DNA from: Roseicyclus sp.
Lineage (GTDB): Bacteria > Pseudomonadota > Alphaproteobacteria > Rhodobacterales > Rhodobacteraceae
Assembly (NCBI GenBank): GCA_018401965.1
Contig: JAGYJU010000006.1
Span: forward strand, 62,001 to 126,000
Direction: 5' to 3'
Length of the DNA: 64,000 nt
How positions within the stretch are numbered: the first letter of the stretch is position 1; the number at the start of each line of letters is the position of its first letter. The notes beneath the pieces were generated by a model. It was not told the DNA's origin. It searched no databases and saw only the letters and a program-made list of their open reading frames with translations. Position numbers and translations under genes: made by a program. This document shows positions 32,151 through 42,526 of the stretch, piece by piece.

Positions 32151-33275
32151 ATGCGCGCCGAAACGCAATCCAATATCGAAAAGATCCGCAAATCGCTGAC
32201 CCTTCTGGGCCAGAGGCTTGGGCTGGACACCGCGCAGCACCGGCTGGAAGAATTCAACGCCCGCGTCGAGGACCCGAGCCTGTGGAACGATCCGGCGCGC
32301 GCGCAGAAACTGATGCGCGACCGCCAGGCGCTGGTCGACAAGCTGGGCACATATGAGGCGATCAAGGCGGGGCTGACCGACAATGTCGAGCTGATCGAGC
32401 TGGGCGAGGCGGAGGGCGACGCCGAGGTGGTGGCCGAGGCCGAGGCGGCGCTGTCGGAGCTGGTGGCACGTGCGGCCAAGAAAGAGCTTGAGGCGCTTCT
32501 GGATGGCGAGGCCGATGGCAATGACGCCTTCCTGGAAATCAACGCGGGCGCGGGCGGCACCGAAGCCTGCGACTGGGCCTTGATGCTGTCGCGCATGTAT
32601 GTGCGCTGGGCCGAGGCGCATGGTTATGACGTCGATCAGCAAGACATGTCGCCCGGCACCGAGGCGGGCATCAAATCCATCGTCTTCCAGATCACCGGGC
32701 CCAATGCCTATGGCTGGCTGAAATCCGAGAGCGGCGTGCACCGGCTGGTGCGCATCTCGCCCTTTGGCAAGGGCACGCGCGAAACCAGTTTTGCCTCTGT
32801 CTGGGTCTACCCGGTGGTCGATGACAATATCGAGATCGAGGTTAACGCCGGCGACATCCGCATCGACACCTACCGGTCTTCGGGGGCGGGCGGCCAGCAC
32901 GTCAACACCACCGATTCCGCCGTGCGCATCACCCACATGCCCACCGGCATCGTGGTGACAAGCTCCGAGAAATCGCAGCACCAGAACCGCGACATCGCGA
33001 TGAAGGCGCTGAAATCGAAGCTCTACCAGATGGAGATGGATCGCCGCAACGCGGCCATCAACGAGGCCCATGAAAACAAGGGCGACGCGGGCTGGGGCAA
33101 CCAGATCCGGTCTTACGTTCTGCAGCCCTACCAGATGGTCAAGGATCTGCGCACGGGCTTTGAGACCAGCGATACCGGCGGCGTGCTGGACGGCGACCTG
33201 GACGGGTTGATGGCCAGCGTGTTGGCGATGGACGTGTCGGGCAAATCCCGCGCCGATGCGCGCGCCGGTGACTGA
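32151..33275 (+). CDS. prfB: Peptide chain release factor 2
   Basis: 374 aa. It terminates translation at UGA and UAA. The stop-codon recognition tripeptide SPF is in RISPFGKG, and the catalytic GGQ is in SSGAGGQHVNTTDS. The gene is one uninterrupted frame; the autoregulatory +1 frameshift of enterobacterial prfB is absent. ATG 32151 has GAGAGG 8 nt upstream. It is followed by a diverged copy of the dispersed element and then an amidase gene. Confidence 0.97.
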   Translation: MRAETQSNIEKIRKSLTLLGQRLGLDTAQHRLEEFNARVEDPSLWNDPARAQKLMRDRQALVDKLGTYEAIKAGLTDNVELIELGEAEGDAEVVAEAEAALSELVARAAKKELEALLDGEADGNDAFLEINAGAGGTEACDWALMLSRMYVRWAEAHGYDVDQQDMSPGTEAGIKSIVFQITGPNAYGWLKSESGVHRLVRISPFGKGTRETSFASVWVYPVVDDNIEIEVNAGDIRIDTYRSSGAGGQHVNTTDSAVRITHMPTGIVVTSSEKSQHQNRDIAMKALKSKLYQMEMDRRNAAINEAHENKGDAGWGNQIRSYVLQPYQMVKDLRTGFETSDTGGVLDGDLDGLMASVLAMDVSGKSRADARAGD

Positions 33276-33296
33276 CCGCGGGGGCGGGGGCCTCCG

Positions 33297-33320
33297 GCGG
33301 GAGTTTTTTGGCCAAGATGA
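33297..33320 (+). repeat. Dispersed element, diverged copy 4 (prfB-amidase)
   Basis: GGGAGTTTTTTGG, then CC and a tail AAGATGAAG. It follows the short stem CTCC/GGAG and lies 21 nt after the prfB stop. Layout, spacing and the AAGATGAAG end match the TGCGTATTTATGG copies, but the central part has diverged. Confidence 0.5.
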
Positions 33321-33337
33321 AGCCGGGGGGATCGGGC

Positions 33338-34720
33338 ATGGCTGAGCTGTGGCAGACAAGCGCGCGCGGGCTGGGCGCGCTGATCGCGGCGCGCAAGGTG
33401 TCGCCGGTCGAGGTGATGCGCGAGATCCTGGGCCGGATCGACGCGGTCAATGGGCCGGTCAATGCCATCGTGTCCCTGCGCGACCGCGAGGCGCTGATGG
33501 GCGAGGCGCGGCTGGCCGAGGCGATGCCGGCCGAGGGCTGGTTGCACGGGGTGCCGGTGGCGATCAAGGACCTGGTCGATGTGCGCGGCCTGCGGTCCAC
33601 GCGCGGGTCGGTCTTGCTGCGCGATGCGGTGCCCCTGGTCGATGACGGGTTGGCGCGGCGGTTGCGCGCGGCGGGCGCCATCGTGATCGGCAAGACCAAT
33701 GTGCCGGCCTTTGGCCTTGGATCGCACACGGTGAACCCGGTCTTTGGCGCGACGCGCAACCCCTATGACCTGGGCAAGAGCGCGGGCGGGTCTTCGGGCG
33801 GGGCGGCGGTGGCGCTGGCGCTGCGGATGCTGCCGGTGGCCGACGGGTCCGACATGATGGGATCCTTGCGCAACCCGGCCGCCTGGAACAATGTCTACGG
33901 GTTCCGCCCGACGGCGGGCGTGGTGCCGGGCGAACCGCGCGATGGCGCGATCCAGCACCGCCTGTCGACCGATGGGCCGATGGCGCGCGACATCGACGAC
34001 CTCGAGGCGCTGTTGGCCACCCTGTCGGACGGGGCCTATCGCCCCGGCGCGGGCCGGATGCCGCGCCAGCCGCGCATCGGCTGGTTGGGCGATTGGGGCG
34101 GGGCCCATGCGACCGAGCCGGGCATCCTGGCGCAATCGGAAACCGCCTTGCGCACGATGGAGGCCCTTGGCTGGGCGGTGGACCCCGTCGCGCCACCTTT
34201 TCCCGCCGCCGCGATCTGGGAGGCCTGGTGCATCTTGCGCCAGTTCACCGTCGCGATGACCCTTGGCCCCTATTGGCGCGACGAGGCCCAGCAGGCGCAG
34301 CTGCCGCCGCAGGCGAAATGGGAAATCACCCACGGCTTTGCGCGCCAGGTGGCAGAGGTGGAATGGGCCGCCGAAACGCGGGCGGCCTGGCTTGCGGCGG
34401 CGCGCGCGCTGTTTGCGCAGTATGACGCGGTGGTTCTGCCCTCGACCCAGGTCTGGCCCTTTGACGTCACGGCGCGCTGGCCCGAGGCGATCGGGGACCG
34501 GGTGATGGATACCTATCACCGCTGGATGGAGGTGGTGCTGCCCGCCTCTCTGATCGGGTTGCCCGCGCTGGCCCTGCCGGCGGGCTTCGGGTCATCGGGC
34601 CTGCCTGCGGGGGTGCAGCTGATCGGCGCGCCGGGGGCGGATGCGATCCTGATGGCGATGGGCCAGGCCTATCACGCGGCCACCGATTGGCCGGGGGCGC
34701 GGCCGCCAGGCGACCCGTGA
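33338..34720 (+). CDS. Amidase (amidase signature family, GatA-like)
   Basis: 460 aa. An amidohydrolase with the Ser-cisSer-Lys triad: Lys in VAIKDLVDVRG, and the Gly/Ser-rich GKSAGGSSGGAAVALALRM containing both Ser. DGSDMMGSLRNPA is typical of the family, although most members have GG-S-IR-PA here. The physiological substrate is unknown; the gene is not next to gatB or gatC, so a general amidase is likelier than a GatCAB subunit. ATG 33338 has a GGGGGGA site 6 nt upstream. Confidence 0.88.
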   Translation: MAELWQTSARGLGALIAARKVSPVEVMREILGRIDAVNGPVNAIVSLRDREALMGEARLAEAMPAEGWLHGVPVAIKDLVDVRGLRSTRGSVLLRDAVPLVDDGLARRLRAAGAIVIGKTNVPAFGLGSHTVNPVFGATRNPYDLGKSAGGSSGGAAVALALRMLPVADGSDMMGSLRNPAAWNNVYGFRPTAGVVPGEPRDGAIQHRLSTDGPMARDIDDLEALLATLSDGAYRPGAGRMPRQPRIGWLGDWGGAHATEPGILAQSETALRTMEALGWAVDPVAPPFPAAAIWEAWCILRQFTVAMTLGPYWRDEAQQAQLPPQAKWEITHGFARQVAEVEWAAETRAAWLAAARALFAQYDAVVLPSTQVWPFDVTARWPEAIGDRVMDTYHRWMEVVLPASLIGLPALALPAGFGSSGLPAGVQLIGAPGADAILMAMGQAYHAATDWPGARPPGDP

Positions 34721-34807
34721 TCGGGTATCGATCCCTCTTGGCGGGTGACCTGCGCCCGCGCTAGACTTGCGCCCATCCGGATCCGGCTGGTGCAAGGGGC
34801 AGGGGCC

Positions 34808-35599
34808 ATGACCGACATCACCGATCAGATCGCAGCCTCCAAGGTGCCCTTGGTGCGGCAGATGCAGATGGCCGACATCGGCGCATCGCTGCGGGCCGGG
34901 TTCCGGGATTTTCGCCGCAAACCGATGATGGGGCTGTTCTTTTCCCATGTCTATGTTGTCGGCGGCTGGCTGTTATACGTGTTTTTCTTCGTCACCGACC
35001 AGATATGGTGGGCGATCCCGATCACGGTCGGTTTCCCGCTTCTGGGGCCCTTCCTGGCCGTGGGGCTTTACGATGTGTCGCGCAGGCTGGAGGCGGGGCA
35101 GACCGATTGGCGGCGCAACGACATCCTTGGCGTGATCTGGCGCCAGCGGTTGCGGCAATTGCCCTCGATGGCCTGGGTCATCATCGTCTATTTCCTGTTC
35201 TGGTCGTTCTTTGCCCATATGCTGTTTGCGCTGTTTCTCGGGCCATCGGCGCTGACCAATGTGACCAGCTCCTATGCCTACCTGTTGCAACGCGAGGGCG
35301 TGATGATGGTGCTGGTGGGCAGCGGTTTTGGCGCGGTGTTCGCGCTGGTGCTGTTTTGCCTGACGGTCGTGTCCTTGCCGCTGCTTCTGGACAAGGAACT
35401 GGATTTCGTCACCGCGATGCTGACATCCGTGGCGGTGGTGCGGCGCAACCCGGGCGTGATGCTGGCCTGGGGGCTGACCATCGCGGGGCTGACCTTCCTG
35501 GGCATGGTGCCGGGGTTGTTGGGGCTGTTCGTGGTCTTGCCGGTGCTGGGCCATGCGACATGGCACATCTACCGCCGCGCGCTTGTGCCCCAGGATTGA
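34808..35599 (+). CDS. DUF2189 integral membrane protein
   Basis: 263 aa. A cytosolic N-terminus (about 45 residues with ASLRAGFRDFRRKP) is followed by six membrane segments. FFVTDQIWWAIPITVGFPLLGPFLAVGLYDVSRRLE and VVSLPLLLDKELDF are DUF2189 features. The family has no known function. ATG 34808 has AAGGGG 8 nt upstream. It is convergent with the bactofilin gene, with a terminator between. Confidence 0.85.
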   Translation: MTDITDQIAASKVPLVRQMQMADIGASLRAGFRDFRRKPMMGLFFSHVYVVGGWLLYVFFFVTDQIWWAIPITVGFPLLGPFLAVGLYDVSRRLEAGQTDWRRNDILGVIWRQRLRQLPSMAWVIIVYFLFWSFFAHMLFALFLGPSALTNVTSSYAYLLQREGVMMVLVGSGFGAVFALVLFCLTVVSLPLLLDKELDFVTAMLTSVAVVRRNPGVMLAWGLTIAGLTFLGMVPGLLGLFVVLPVLGHATWHIYRRALVPQD

Positions 35600-35617
35600 C
35601 GGCGCCCCCGACATAGC

Positions 35618-35645
35618 AAAAAGCCGGGCGCAAGGCCCGGCCTTT
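35618..35645. terminator. Bidirectional terminator between DUF2189 and bactofilin genes
   Basis: GCCGGGC pairs with GCCCGGC around a short loop. An A run precedes and CTTTC follows, so the hairpin can act on either strand between these convergent genes. Confidence 0.75.
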
Positions 35646-35670
35646 CAATCCTGGCACATCGGCCCGCCGA

Positions 35671-36252
35671 TCAGGAGCTTTTGACCTCGGGCATGGGTGC
35701 GGGGCCAGCGGCGGCAGGGCGGGGCACGGCGGGGGCGGGCGCAGAAGGCGCGCGCGATCCCATGCCACCGGCCGATTGGCTGCCGGTCGACAACGGGTCT
35801 TCGGCGCGCTGCACCGAGCCTTCGAAATGGGCGCCGGATTCGATGGCGATGGTCTTGTGGATGATGTCGCCCTCGACACGGGCGGTCGAGGTCAGCCGCA
35901 CCTTGAGGCCGCGCACCTTGCCGACGACGCGGCCGGTGACGACGATATCGTCGGCGACGATTTCCCCCTCGATGTTGGCGGTTTCACCCACGGTCAGAAG
36001 ATGCGCGCGGATATCGCCCTGAACCGTGCCCTCGACCTGGATGTCACCGGTGGTGCGCAGGTTGCCCGTGATCGTCAGGTCGGAACTGAGGATCGACGGA
36101 TTGGGTTTGGTTTTCGGAGACGAGGAAGGGGTGGTCGTCATGTCTGCTCCCGGCTTGGGGCTGGATTTCGGGTCGGATGAGGTCGCGGCGGTGCCGCTGT
36201 CGGCACCGGAGGACTTCGGCCCGGGTTCGTTGATCTTTGATTTAGAAAACAT
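35671..36252 (-). CDS. bacA: Bactofilin
   Basis: 193 aa. A polymer-forming cytoskeletal protein. Disordered Ser/Pro/Lys-rich N-terminal (1-52) and Pro/Ala-rich C-terminal (about 150-193) tails flank a beta-helix core with repeating short strands: LTITGNLRTTGDIQVEGTVQ and ANIEGEIVADDIVVTGRVVG. The ATG lies inside the end of the M23 peptidase gene (11-bp overlap), so they are translationally coupled. Bactofilins recruit peptidoglycan hydrolases in several bacteria, which fits this pairing. Confidence 0.92.
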   Translation of the reverse strand: MFSKSKINEPGPKSSGADSGTAATSSDPKSSPKPGADMTTTPSSSPKTKPNPSILSSDLTITGNLRTTGDIQVEGTVQGDIRAHLLTVGETANIEGEIVADDIVVTGRVVGKVRGLKVRLTSTARVEGDIIHKTIAIESGAHFEGSVQRAEDPLSTGSQSAGGMGSRAPSAPAPAVPRPAAAGPAPMPEVKSS

Positions 36253-37585
36253 CGCGTCCTGCCGTGATGAAGGTCATCGGGTTCACCGGGTCGCCGTTGC
36301 GTCGCACCTCATAGTGCAGATGCGTCCCTGTGCACCGCCCTGTGCAGCCCATATCACCGATGTGTTCCCCGCGCGAGACCCTTTCGCCCCGGGAGACCGT
36401 CAAACGCGTCATATGGGCATAGCGCGTGGTGATGCCAAAGCCGTGGTCAATTTCCACCATCAGCCCGTAACCGCTTTGGCGGCCGGCATAAATTACCGTT
36501 CCATCGCCACCGGCCACGATGTTGGTGCCGCGTGCGCCGGCAAAATCGACACCGGCGTGAAGCCGCCGACCGCCGTTGAACGGATCGTTGCGATAGCCAA
36601 AGCCCGAGGTGTTGCGATAGGTGCCGCGCACCGGCACGGAAAACGGCAACCGCTCGGCGGCGATGCGGTAGAGGTTCATTTCATCCAGCGCGCCCAGCAA
36701 CTCGTTGGCGCGCAGCGACATGGCATCGGGCGCGTCGTCCCCCATCGAGGACACGGCAATGGGCATCAACGGGCCGCCCTGGCCGGAATAGGTGGCGCGC
36801 ACCTGGCCGATCAGCCGGTCGGTCGACACGCCAGAGGCCTGCAACATCCGGTCCAGCGGTTCCATCGACATCGCCACCGCGTCTTCAAGCTGGCGGAACA
36901 CCCGTTCCTGCCGCTCGTCGGCCAAGGCCGCCTCGTAGCGCAGACGGTCGATTTCCTGGCCGGCTTCTGCCACCATCGTGGCGGTGCCGTCGCGCTGGTC
37001 TGCCGTGGCTTCCAGGGCGTCGGCCAGGCGTTCGACTGCGCGGCTCAGTTCCGCCTCGCGGGCTGCGGCGGTTTGTACCGTGCCGGTGTCCGCGGTCAGT
37101 TCCCGCCCAAGCGCCGCCACCTCGGCGCGGGCGCTGTCGCGTTCGCCGATGGTGCGGCGCAACGTGGCCTGGATGACGTTGACCGCGGTTTCAAGCTCGC
37201 GCCGCCGCTCCTCGGATTCGAGCAAGCGCACCTGCATCGCGGCGACCTGGTCCATCGCCGCCGAAAAAAGGTCTTGCGCCTGCATCGCCTCATGCGCGCG
37301 CACCTCGACCTGGGTGGACAGCTCGTTCAACTGGGTCTGGAACAGGTATTGTTCGCGCTGGGCCTGTTCGCGGCTGTTGCCGGCCGAAATCATGTCGATC
37401 AGGAAAACCGAGGTCACGATCACGGTCCAGGCCACCAGCACCGCAAAGCCCGACAGGATCGCGGCTTGCGTCACCGGGCGCAGGCGGATGAACCGGGTGC
37501 CATCGTCGGATTTCAGGAACAGACGCTGTTCCGGAAGCCGCCGTTCCACTGCCGCGTTCAAGCGACCGATCAGCGCGAATGTCAC
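36242..37585 (-). CDS. Membrane-anchored M23-family metallopeptidase with coiled coil
   Basis: 447 aa. A short cytosolic N-terminus and one membrane segment (about 40-62) are followed by a long periplasmic coiled coil (about 70-240). The C-terminal LytM/M23 domain has Zn ligands in RRLHAGVDFAG (H-x3-D) and HLHYEVRRNG (H-x-H). These endopeptidases cut peptidoglycan cross-links. The start is GTG 37585 with GGGG 8 nt upstream; no nearby ATG would keep the membrane segment. It is followed by an overlapping bactofilin gene, so enzyme and scaffold are produced together. Confidence 0.9.
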   Translation of the reverse strand: MTFALIGRLNAAVERRLPEQRLFLKSDDGTRFIRLRPVTQAAILSGFAVLVAWTVIVTSVFLIDMISAGNSREQAQREQYLFQTQLNELSTQVEVRAHEAMQAQDLFSAAMDQVAAMQVRLLESEERRRELETAVNVIQATLRRTIGERDSARAEVAALGRELTADTGTVQTAAAREAELSRAVERLADALEATADQRDGTATMVAEAGQEIDRLRYEAALADERQERVFRQLEDAVAMSMEPLDRMLQASGVSTDRLIGQVRATYSGQGGPLMPIAVSSMGDDAPDAMSLRANELLGALDEMNLYRIAAERLPFSVPVRGTYRNTSGFGYRNDPFNGGRRLHAGVDFAGARGTNIVAGGDGTVIYAGRQSGYGLMVEIDHGFGITTRYAHMTRLTVSRGERVSRGEHIGDMGCTGRCTGTHLHYEVRRNGDPVNPMTFITAGRDVF

Positions 37586-37770
37586 GTGTCTTGCCCCATC
37601 GTCGCCTCGTTTTTATGAACCGCCCCGGCGAGGCCGGAAGGGTGCGGTTCCCCACGGGGATAATCGGGACCGCGCATTGCCTCAACATTCTATCGACAGT
37701 GTTTCAAAAAATCACCGAAAAACCGGCAGTTCCGGCGAAAATCCGCCGATGGGGCCGGGGCAGGGCGCGC

Positions 37771-38595
37771 TCAATCCGCCAAGGGCCAGTAGAAATCCGG
37801 CGGAAGCCCCGCTTCGGCCCGCTTTTCCTCGTTGAAGGGCGGTTTCAGCGCGCCGTGGAAATAGCGGCGCACAAGATCATGAAAGGCATCTTTCGGGTCC
37901 ATCTCGTGTCGGCCGCACAGGAAATGGAACCATTTCGACCCGTAGGCGACATGGTGCACTTCTTCTGCATAAATGACCTGCATCGCGGCGACGGCCTGGG
38001 TTGCCGCGGGGTCATCCTTGGCGCGCGCGAAGACCTCGATCATGCCCGGTGTCACGTCCAGGCCGCGCGCCTCCAGCACCATGGGCACGACCGCCAGCCG
38101 CCCCAACAGGTCATCGGCGGTGTCTTCGGCGGCGCGCCACATTCCGGCATGGGCGGGCAGGGCGCCGTAATGGCTGCCCATCGCCTCCAGGCAATCTGCT
38201 ATAAGATTGAAGTGCTTCGATTCCTCGTCGGCCGCGCGCACCCAGTCATCGTAGAACCCCGGCGGCATCGGGGTGTCGGTGAAGCGCGCGATGATATCCC
38301 AGTGCAGATCGACGGCGTTCAGCTCGATATGGGCCACCGCATGCAGGATCGCGCGGCGGCCATCGGGCGTGCCGGGGCGGCGGCGCGGCACATCGCGCGG
38401 GTCCAAAAGCGCGGGCGCGCCGGGGCGTGCGGGCCGGTCGGGGGGCGATGCGCGCCCGATCTCGGGCTTCGCGCCGGTGGCGCGCGCATCCTGCCACAAG
38501 GCGGCATAGCGGCGCGACAGGGCGGTCTTTTCGCGGGCATCCGCGGTGGTCAGAACCGCGTGGGCCATCTGGGCAAGGGGGATCATCTCGGTCAT
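37771..38595 (-). CDS. DUF455 ferritin-like protein
   Basis: 274 aa. The C-terminal two-thirds form a ferritin-like helical bundle with metal-ligand motifs HIELNAVDLHWD, EESKHFNLI and AEEVHHVAYGSKWF. The family is uncharacterised and may be a di-iron enzyme. The N-terminal MAHAVLTTADAREKTALS is shared by DUF455 members. ATG 38595 is preferred; a GTG at 38637 would add 14 residues. It lies downstream of bcp on the same strand, 65 nt apart. Confidence 0.87.
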   Translation of the reverse strand: MTEMIPLAQMAHAVLTTADAREKTALSRRYAALWQDARATGAKPEIGRASPPDRPARPGAPALLDPRDVPRRRPGTPDGRRAILHAVAHIELNAVDLHWDIIARFTDTPMPPGFYDDWVRAADEESKHFNLIADCLEAMGSHYGALPAHAGMWRAAEDTADDLLGRLAVVPMVLEARGLDVTPGMIEVFARAKDDPAATQAVAAMQVIYAEEVHHVAYGSKWFHFLCGRHEMDPKDAFHDLVRRYFHGALKPPFNEEKRAEAGLPPDFYWPLAD

Positions 38596-38660
38596 GCGCT
38601 TGACATGCAGGCCGGGCGGCGCCGGGTCAAGCGGCACCGCCCCCGTTGCATGCCAGACCC

Positions 38661-39122
<462 letters not shown>

Positions 39123-39257
39123 GCAAAACCTCTGTGTCTGCTGGGCAAGGTCAAATGGGCGCGGGCGCGCGGTGCCGTTTGCAAGCTAGGCGGTTTGCGG
39201 CGAAGATAAACCCCAAAGACCGCGACACCCAAAGACCCGGAAGAAGACAGGCAAACC

Positions 39258-42200
39258 ATGGTCCCCAACGGCGATACATCGGGCGCAGGCCGGGCGGCGG
39301 CGCGGCGTCGGCGCTGGCTTTGGCTGGCGCTGATCGTGCTGGTGCTTGTGCCGCTCGGCGCGGCCGGCGCGCTTTGGCTGCGGCTGGGGGCGGGGCCGCT
39401 GGCCTTGCCGCCTGCCGTGACTGCCCGGATCGAGGCGCGGATCGATGCGGCGATGGTCGCCAACGGGGTGTCGCTGGGCCGGGTGGAGATCCAGCGTCAC
39501 GACGGGCCCGGCGCGCTGTCGCTGCGCCTGGTCGACGTGGTGCTGACCGATGCCGATGGAGGGCCGCGCGCCGCCTTTCCCATGCTGGCCGCCCGGCTGT
39601 CGCGCGCAGGCCTGTTGCGCGGGCAGGTGCGCCCGGTCAGCGTGGCGCTGTCGGATGCCGGCCTGCAACTCAACCGCGATGCGCAAGGCCGGATCGACCT
39701 GGCCCTGACCACGGGCGAGGCGGCCAGCAGCCAAAGCCTGACCGACACGCTGGCGCGGCTTGATGCGATGTTGTCGGCCCCGGTCTTTGCCGCGCTGGAC
39801 GAGGTGACGGCCACGGGGCTTTCGCTGGCGATGGCCGATGAGATGACCGGGCAGGTGTTGCGCGTCAGCGATGCGCAGATGCGCCTGGTCCGCCGCGACG
39901 GCACGCTGACCCTGACCATGGGCGGCGCGCTTGCCGCGAGCCGGGATGCCACCATCGACCTGGTCCTGACCCGCACCGCAGGGCTTGGCGAAACCAGCAT
40001 CGGCTTTGGTTTTTCCAACCTTGCCGCGCGGGACGTGGCCACCATCGGCCCGGCGCTGGCCTGGGTCGATCTGATGCGCGCGCCGATATCGGGGTTCCTG
40101 GGCGGGGCCTTGAAGGACGACGGCACGCTTGGCGATCTGCGCGCCGCGCTCGACATCGGGCCAGGGCAGCTGCGCCTTGATGCGGCGACCGCGCCGTTCC
40201 GGTTTGACCGGGTGGCCAGCGCGCTGCGCTACCAGGCCGACACGGGCCGGATCAGCTTTGACAGCCTGACGCTGGCGGCCCCGGAATTGTCCTTTGCCGC
40301 CAGCGGCCATGCCGATATCGACCCCGATGGCACAAGCTATGTCGCACAGTTCCGGATGGCCGACATCATGCTGGCACGCCCCGACCTGTTTGCCGCGCCG
40401 CTTGGCCTTGACGCGGCCTTTGTCGATCTGCGCCTGACGCTTGGGCCGCGCCTGATGATCGAGATCGGGCAGGCGGTGCTGCGTGATGACGGGCTCGACC
40501 TGCGCCTGCGCGGCCATGTGGCGGCGGATACGGCCGGCGTCACGCTGGCGCTGGATGCCCATCTGCCGCAGGTCGCCACCGGCCAGATCATGACCTATTG
40601 GCCTCAAAGGGCCATTCCCCGGACCCGGGCCTGGATCGATCAGCACCTGCAGGCAGGCACTGTGAGGGGGGTGGATTTTTCGCTGCGCGCCGGGCCGGGG
40701 CGTAGGCCCGATTACACGCTGGGTTTCGATTTCGACGGCGTGACGCTTGCCCCGCTGCCACATCTGCCCCCCATCACCGAGGGGCTTGGCTACCTGACGC
40801 TGACCGGCCCGCGCCTCGTGCTGCGGCTGGATCAGGGGGCAATGACCGCGCCGGGGGGCGGTGTCGTGGCCTTGGGCGGGTCGGAATTCGTGATCGAAGA
40901 TACCCGGCCGCGCGGGCCCGATGCGGTGATCGACCTGGCGCTGTCGGGGGCCGTGCCCGATGTTCTGACGCTCTTGACCGCGCCGCCGGTACGGCTGTTG
41001 TCCCAGGGCGGCCTGACCCCCGCGCAGATCGGCACCGGCACGATCACGGCGCGCGGCCAGATCGCCACGCGGCTGATGCGCCAGGACGGGATGGGCGCGG
41101 CGCGCTATGGTTTTGAAGGCGAGATTTCGGATTTCGCCTCGGACATGTTGGTGCCGGGGCGCAGCCTTGCGGCGGACAGGTTGCAGATCGTCGTTGATCC
41201 GCAAGCGGTGGCGATTTCGGGGGCCGCACGGTTCGACGGCGTGCCGGTGTCTGGGGAATGGACGCGGGCGCTTGGCCCCGATGCGGCGCCCGAAAGCCGC
41301 GTGGCCGCCCGCGCGCGCCTGTCACCCGATGATCTTGCGGCCCTTGGCGTCCGCCTGCCCGATTGGATGCTTTCGGGGCGGGCAGCGGCCATGCTGGAGC
41401 TGACATTGCCAGATGGCGGGGTGCCGCGGATGCGCCTGTCCAGCGACCTGGCGGGCCTGCGGCTTGCGCTGCCGCCGCTGGGCTGGGCCCTTGCCGAAGA
41501 GGCGACCGGCCGGCTGGAGGCAGAGATCACCCTGGGGCCTGCGCCCGCCATCACGCGCCTGTCGCTGGATGCGGGGGGGCTGGTGCTGGACGGGCGGATC
41601 GACCTGGCCGATGGCGGCGGGTTCGGCCGGCTTGTGGCGGATCGGTTCCGGCTGGCCCCCTGGCTGGATGTCGCGGGCGTGGTGCAGGGCCGCGCGGATC
41701 GCCCCCGCGATCGAGATCACCGGCGGCACGCTTGACCTGCGCGGCGCGCCATCGGTCGGGGCCGCCGGGGCAGGCGAGCGGGGGGCCGATCACCGCCACG
41801 CTGGATCGGTTGCAGGTCAGCGACGGCATTGCCCTGACCGAATTGAGCGCCGAATTGACCGCCGAGGCGGGCCTGTCGGGCCAGTTTCGGGGCCGGGTCA
41901 ATGGCGAGGCCCCCGTTTCGGGAACGCTCTTGTCAACGCCCACTGGCCCCGCCGTGCGGGTGCGGGCCGATGACGGTGGCGCGGTGTTGCGCGCGGCAGG
42001 CGTGTTCCGGACCGCCCATGGCGGCACGATGGACCTGATCCTGCAGGCCACCGGCCGCGACGGAAGCTATGACGGCACGCTGTCCATCGACGGGCCCCGC
42101 CTGCGCGATGCGCCGGTGATGGCGGAATTGTTGAACCTGGTCTCGGTCGTGGGCCTGTTGGAACAGCTCAGCGGCGAGGGGATCAACCTGGGCGAGGTGG

Positions 42201-42526
42201 ACGCCGATTTCCGCCTGACGCGCGACCAGGTTATCTTGCGCCAGGGCACGGCGGTCGGGTCATCGCTGGGCCTGTCGCTGGATGGCACCTATGGCCTGGC
42301 CAGTCGTGAACTGGACATGCAGGGCGTGGTGTCGCCGCTTTACCTGGTGAACGGGCTGGTCGGGGCCTTGTTCGCACAGCGCCGCGAAGGTCTGTTCGGG
42401 TTTTCCTACCGGTTGACGGGGCAGGCCGGAAACCCGCAGGTCGCGGTCAACCCTTTGTCGATTCTCACCCCCGGCGTGTTTCGCGACATCTTTCGCAGGC
42501 CGCCGCCTGACCTGGCTGGAAACTGA
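39258..42526 (+). pseudogene. Large DUF3971/AsmA-like (YhdP-type) envelope protein, frameshifted twice
   Basis: About 1090 codons. The N-terminus has one membrane anchor (WLWLALIVLVLVPLGAAGALWL, split here by eye at residues ~20-42), then long beta-rich repeats of the DUF3971/AsmA type. Such proteins span the periplasm and are linked to lipid transport to the outer membrane. The frame runs 39258-41735; homologous sequence then continues in a second frame (IEITGGTLDLRGAPS) and a third (ITATLDRLQVSDGIAL to PPDLAGN). The shifts lie at the C run 41702-41706 and the G run 41780-41785. The stop overlaps the queA start by 1 bp. Sequencing indels are a strong alternative to real inactivation. Confidence 0.82.

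Noticed and set aside
32145-33275. Programmed +1 frameshift in prfB
   Set aside because: The gene is one open frame with no in-frame early TGA, so the enterobacterial autoregulation is absent.
33308-33337. Amidase start at the TTG 30 bp upstream
   Set aside because: The extra ten codons translate the dispersed element copy. ATG 33338 has a good ribosome binding site.
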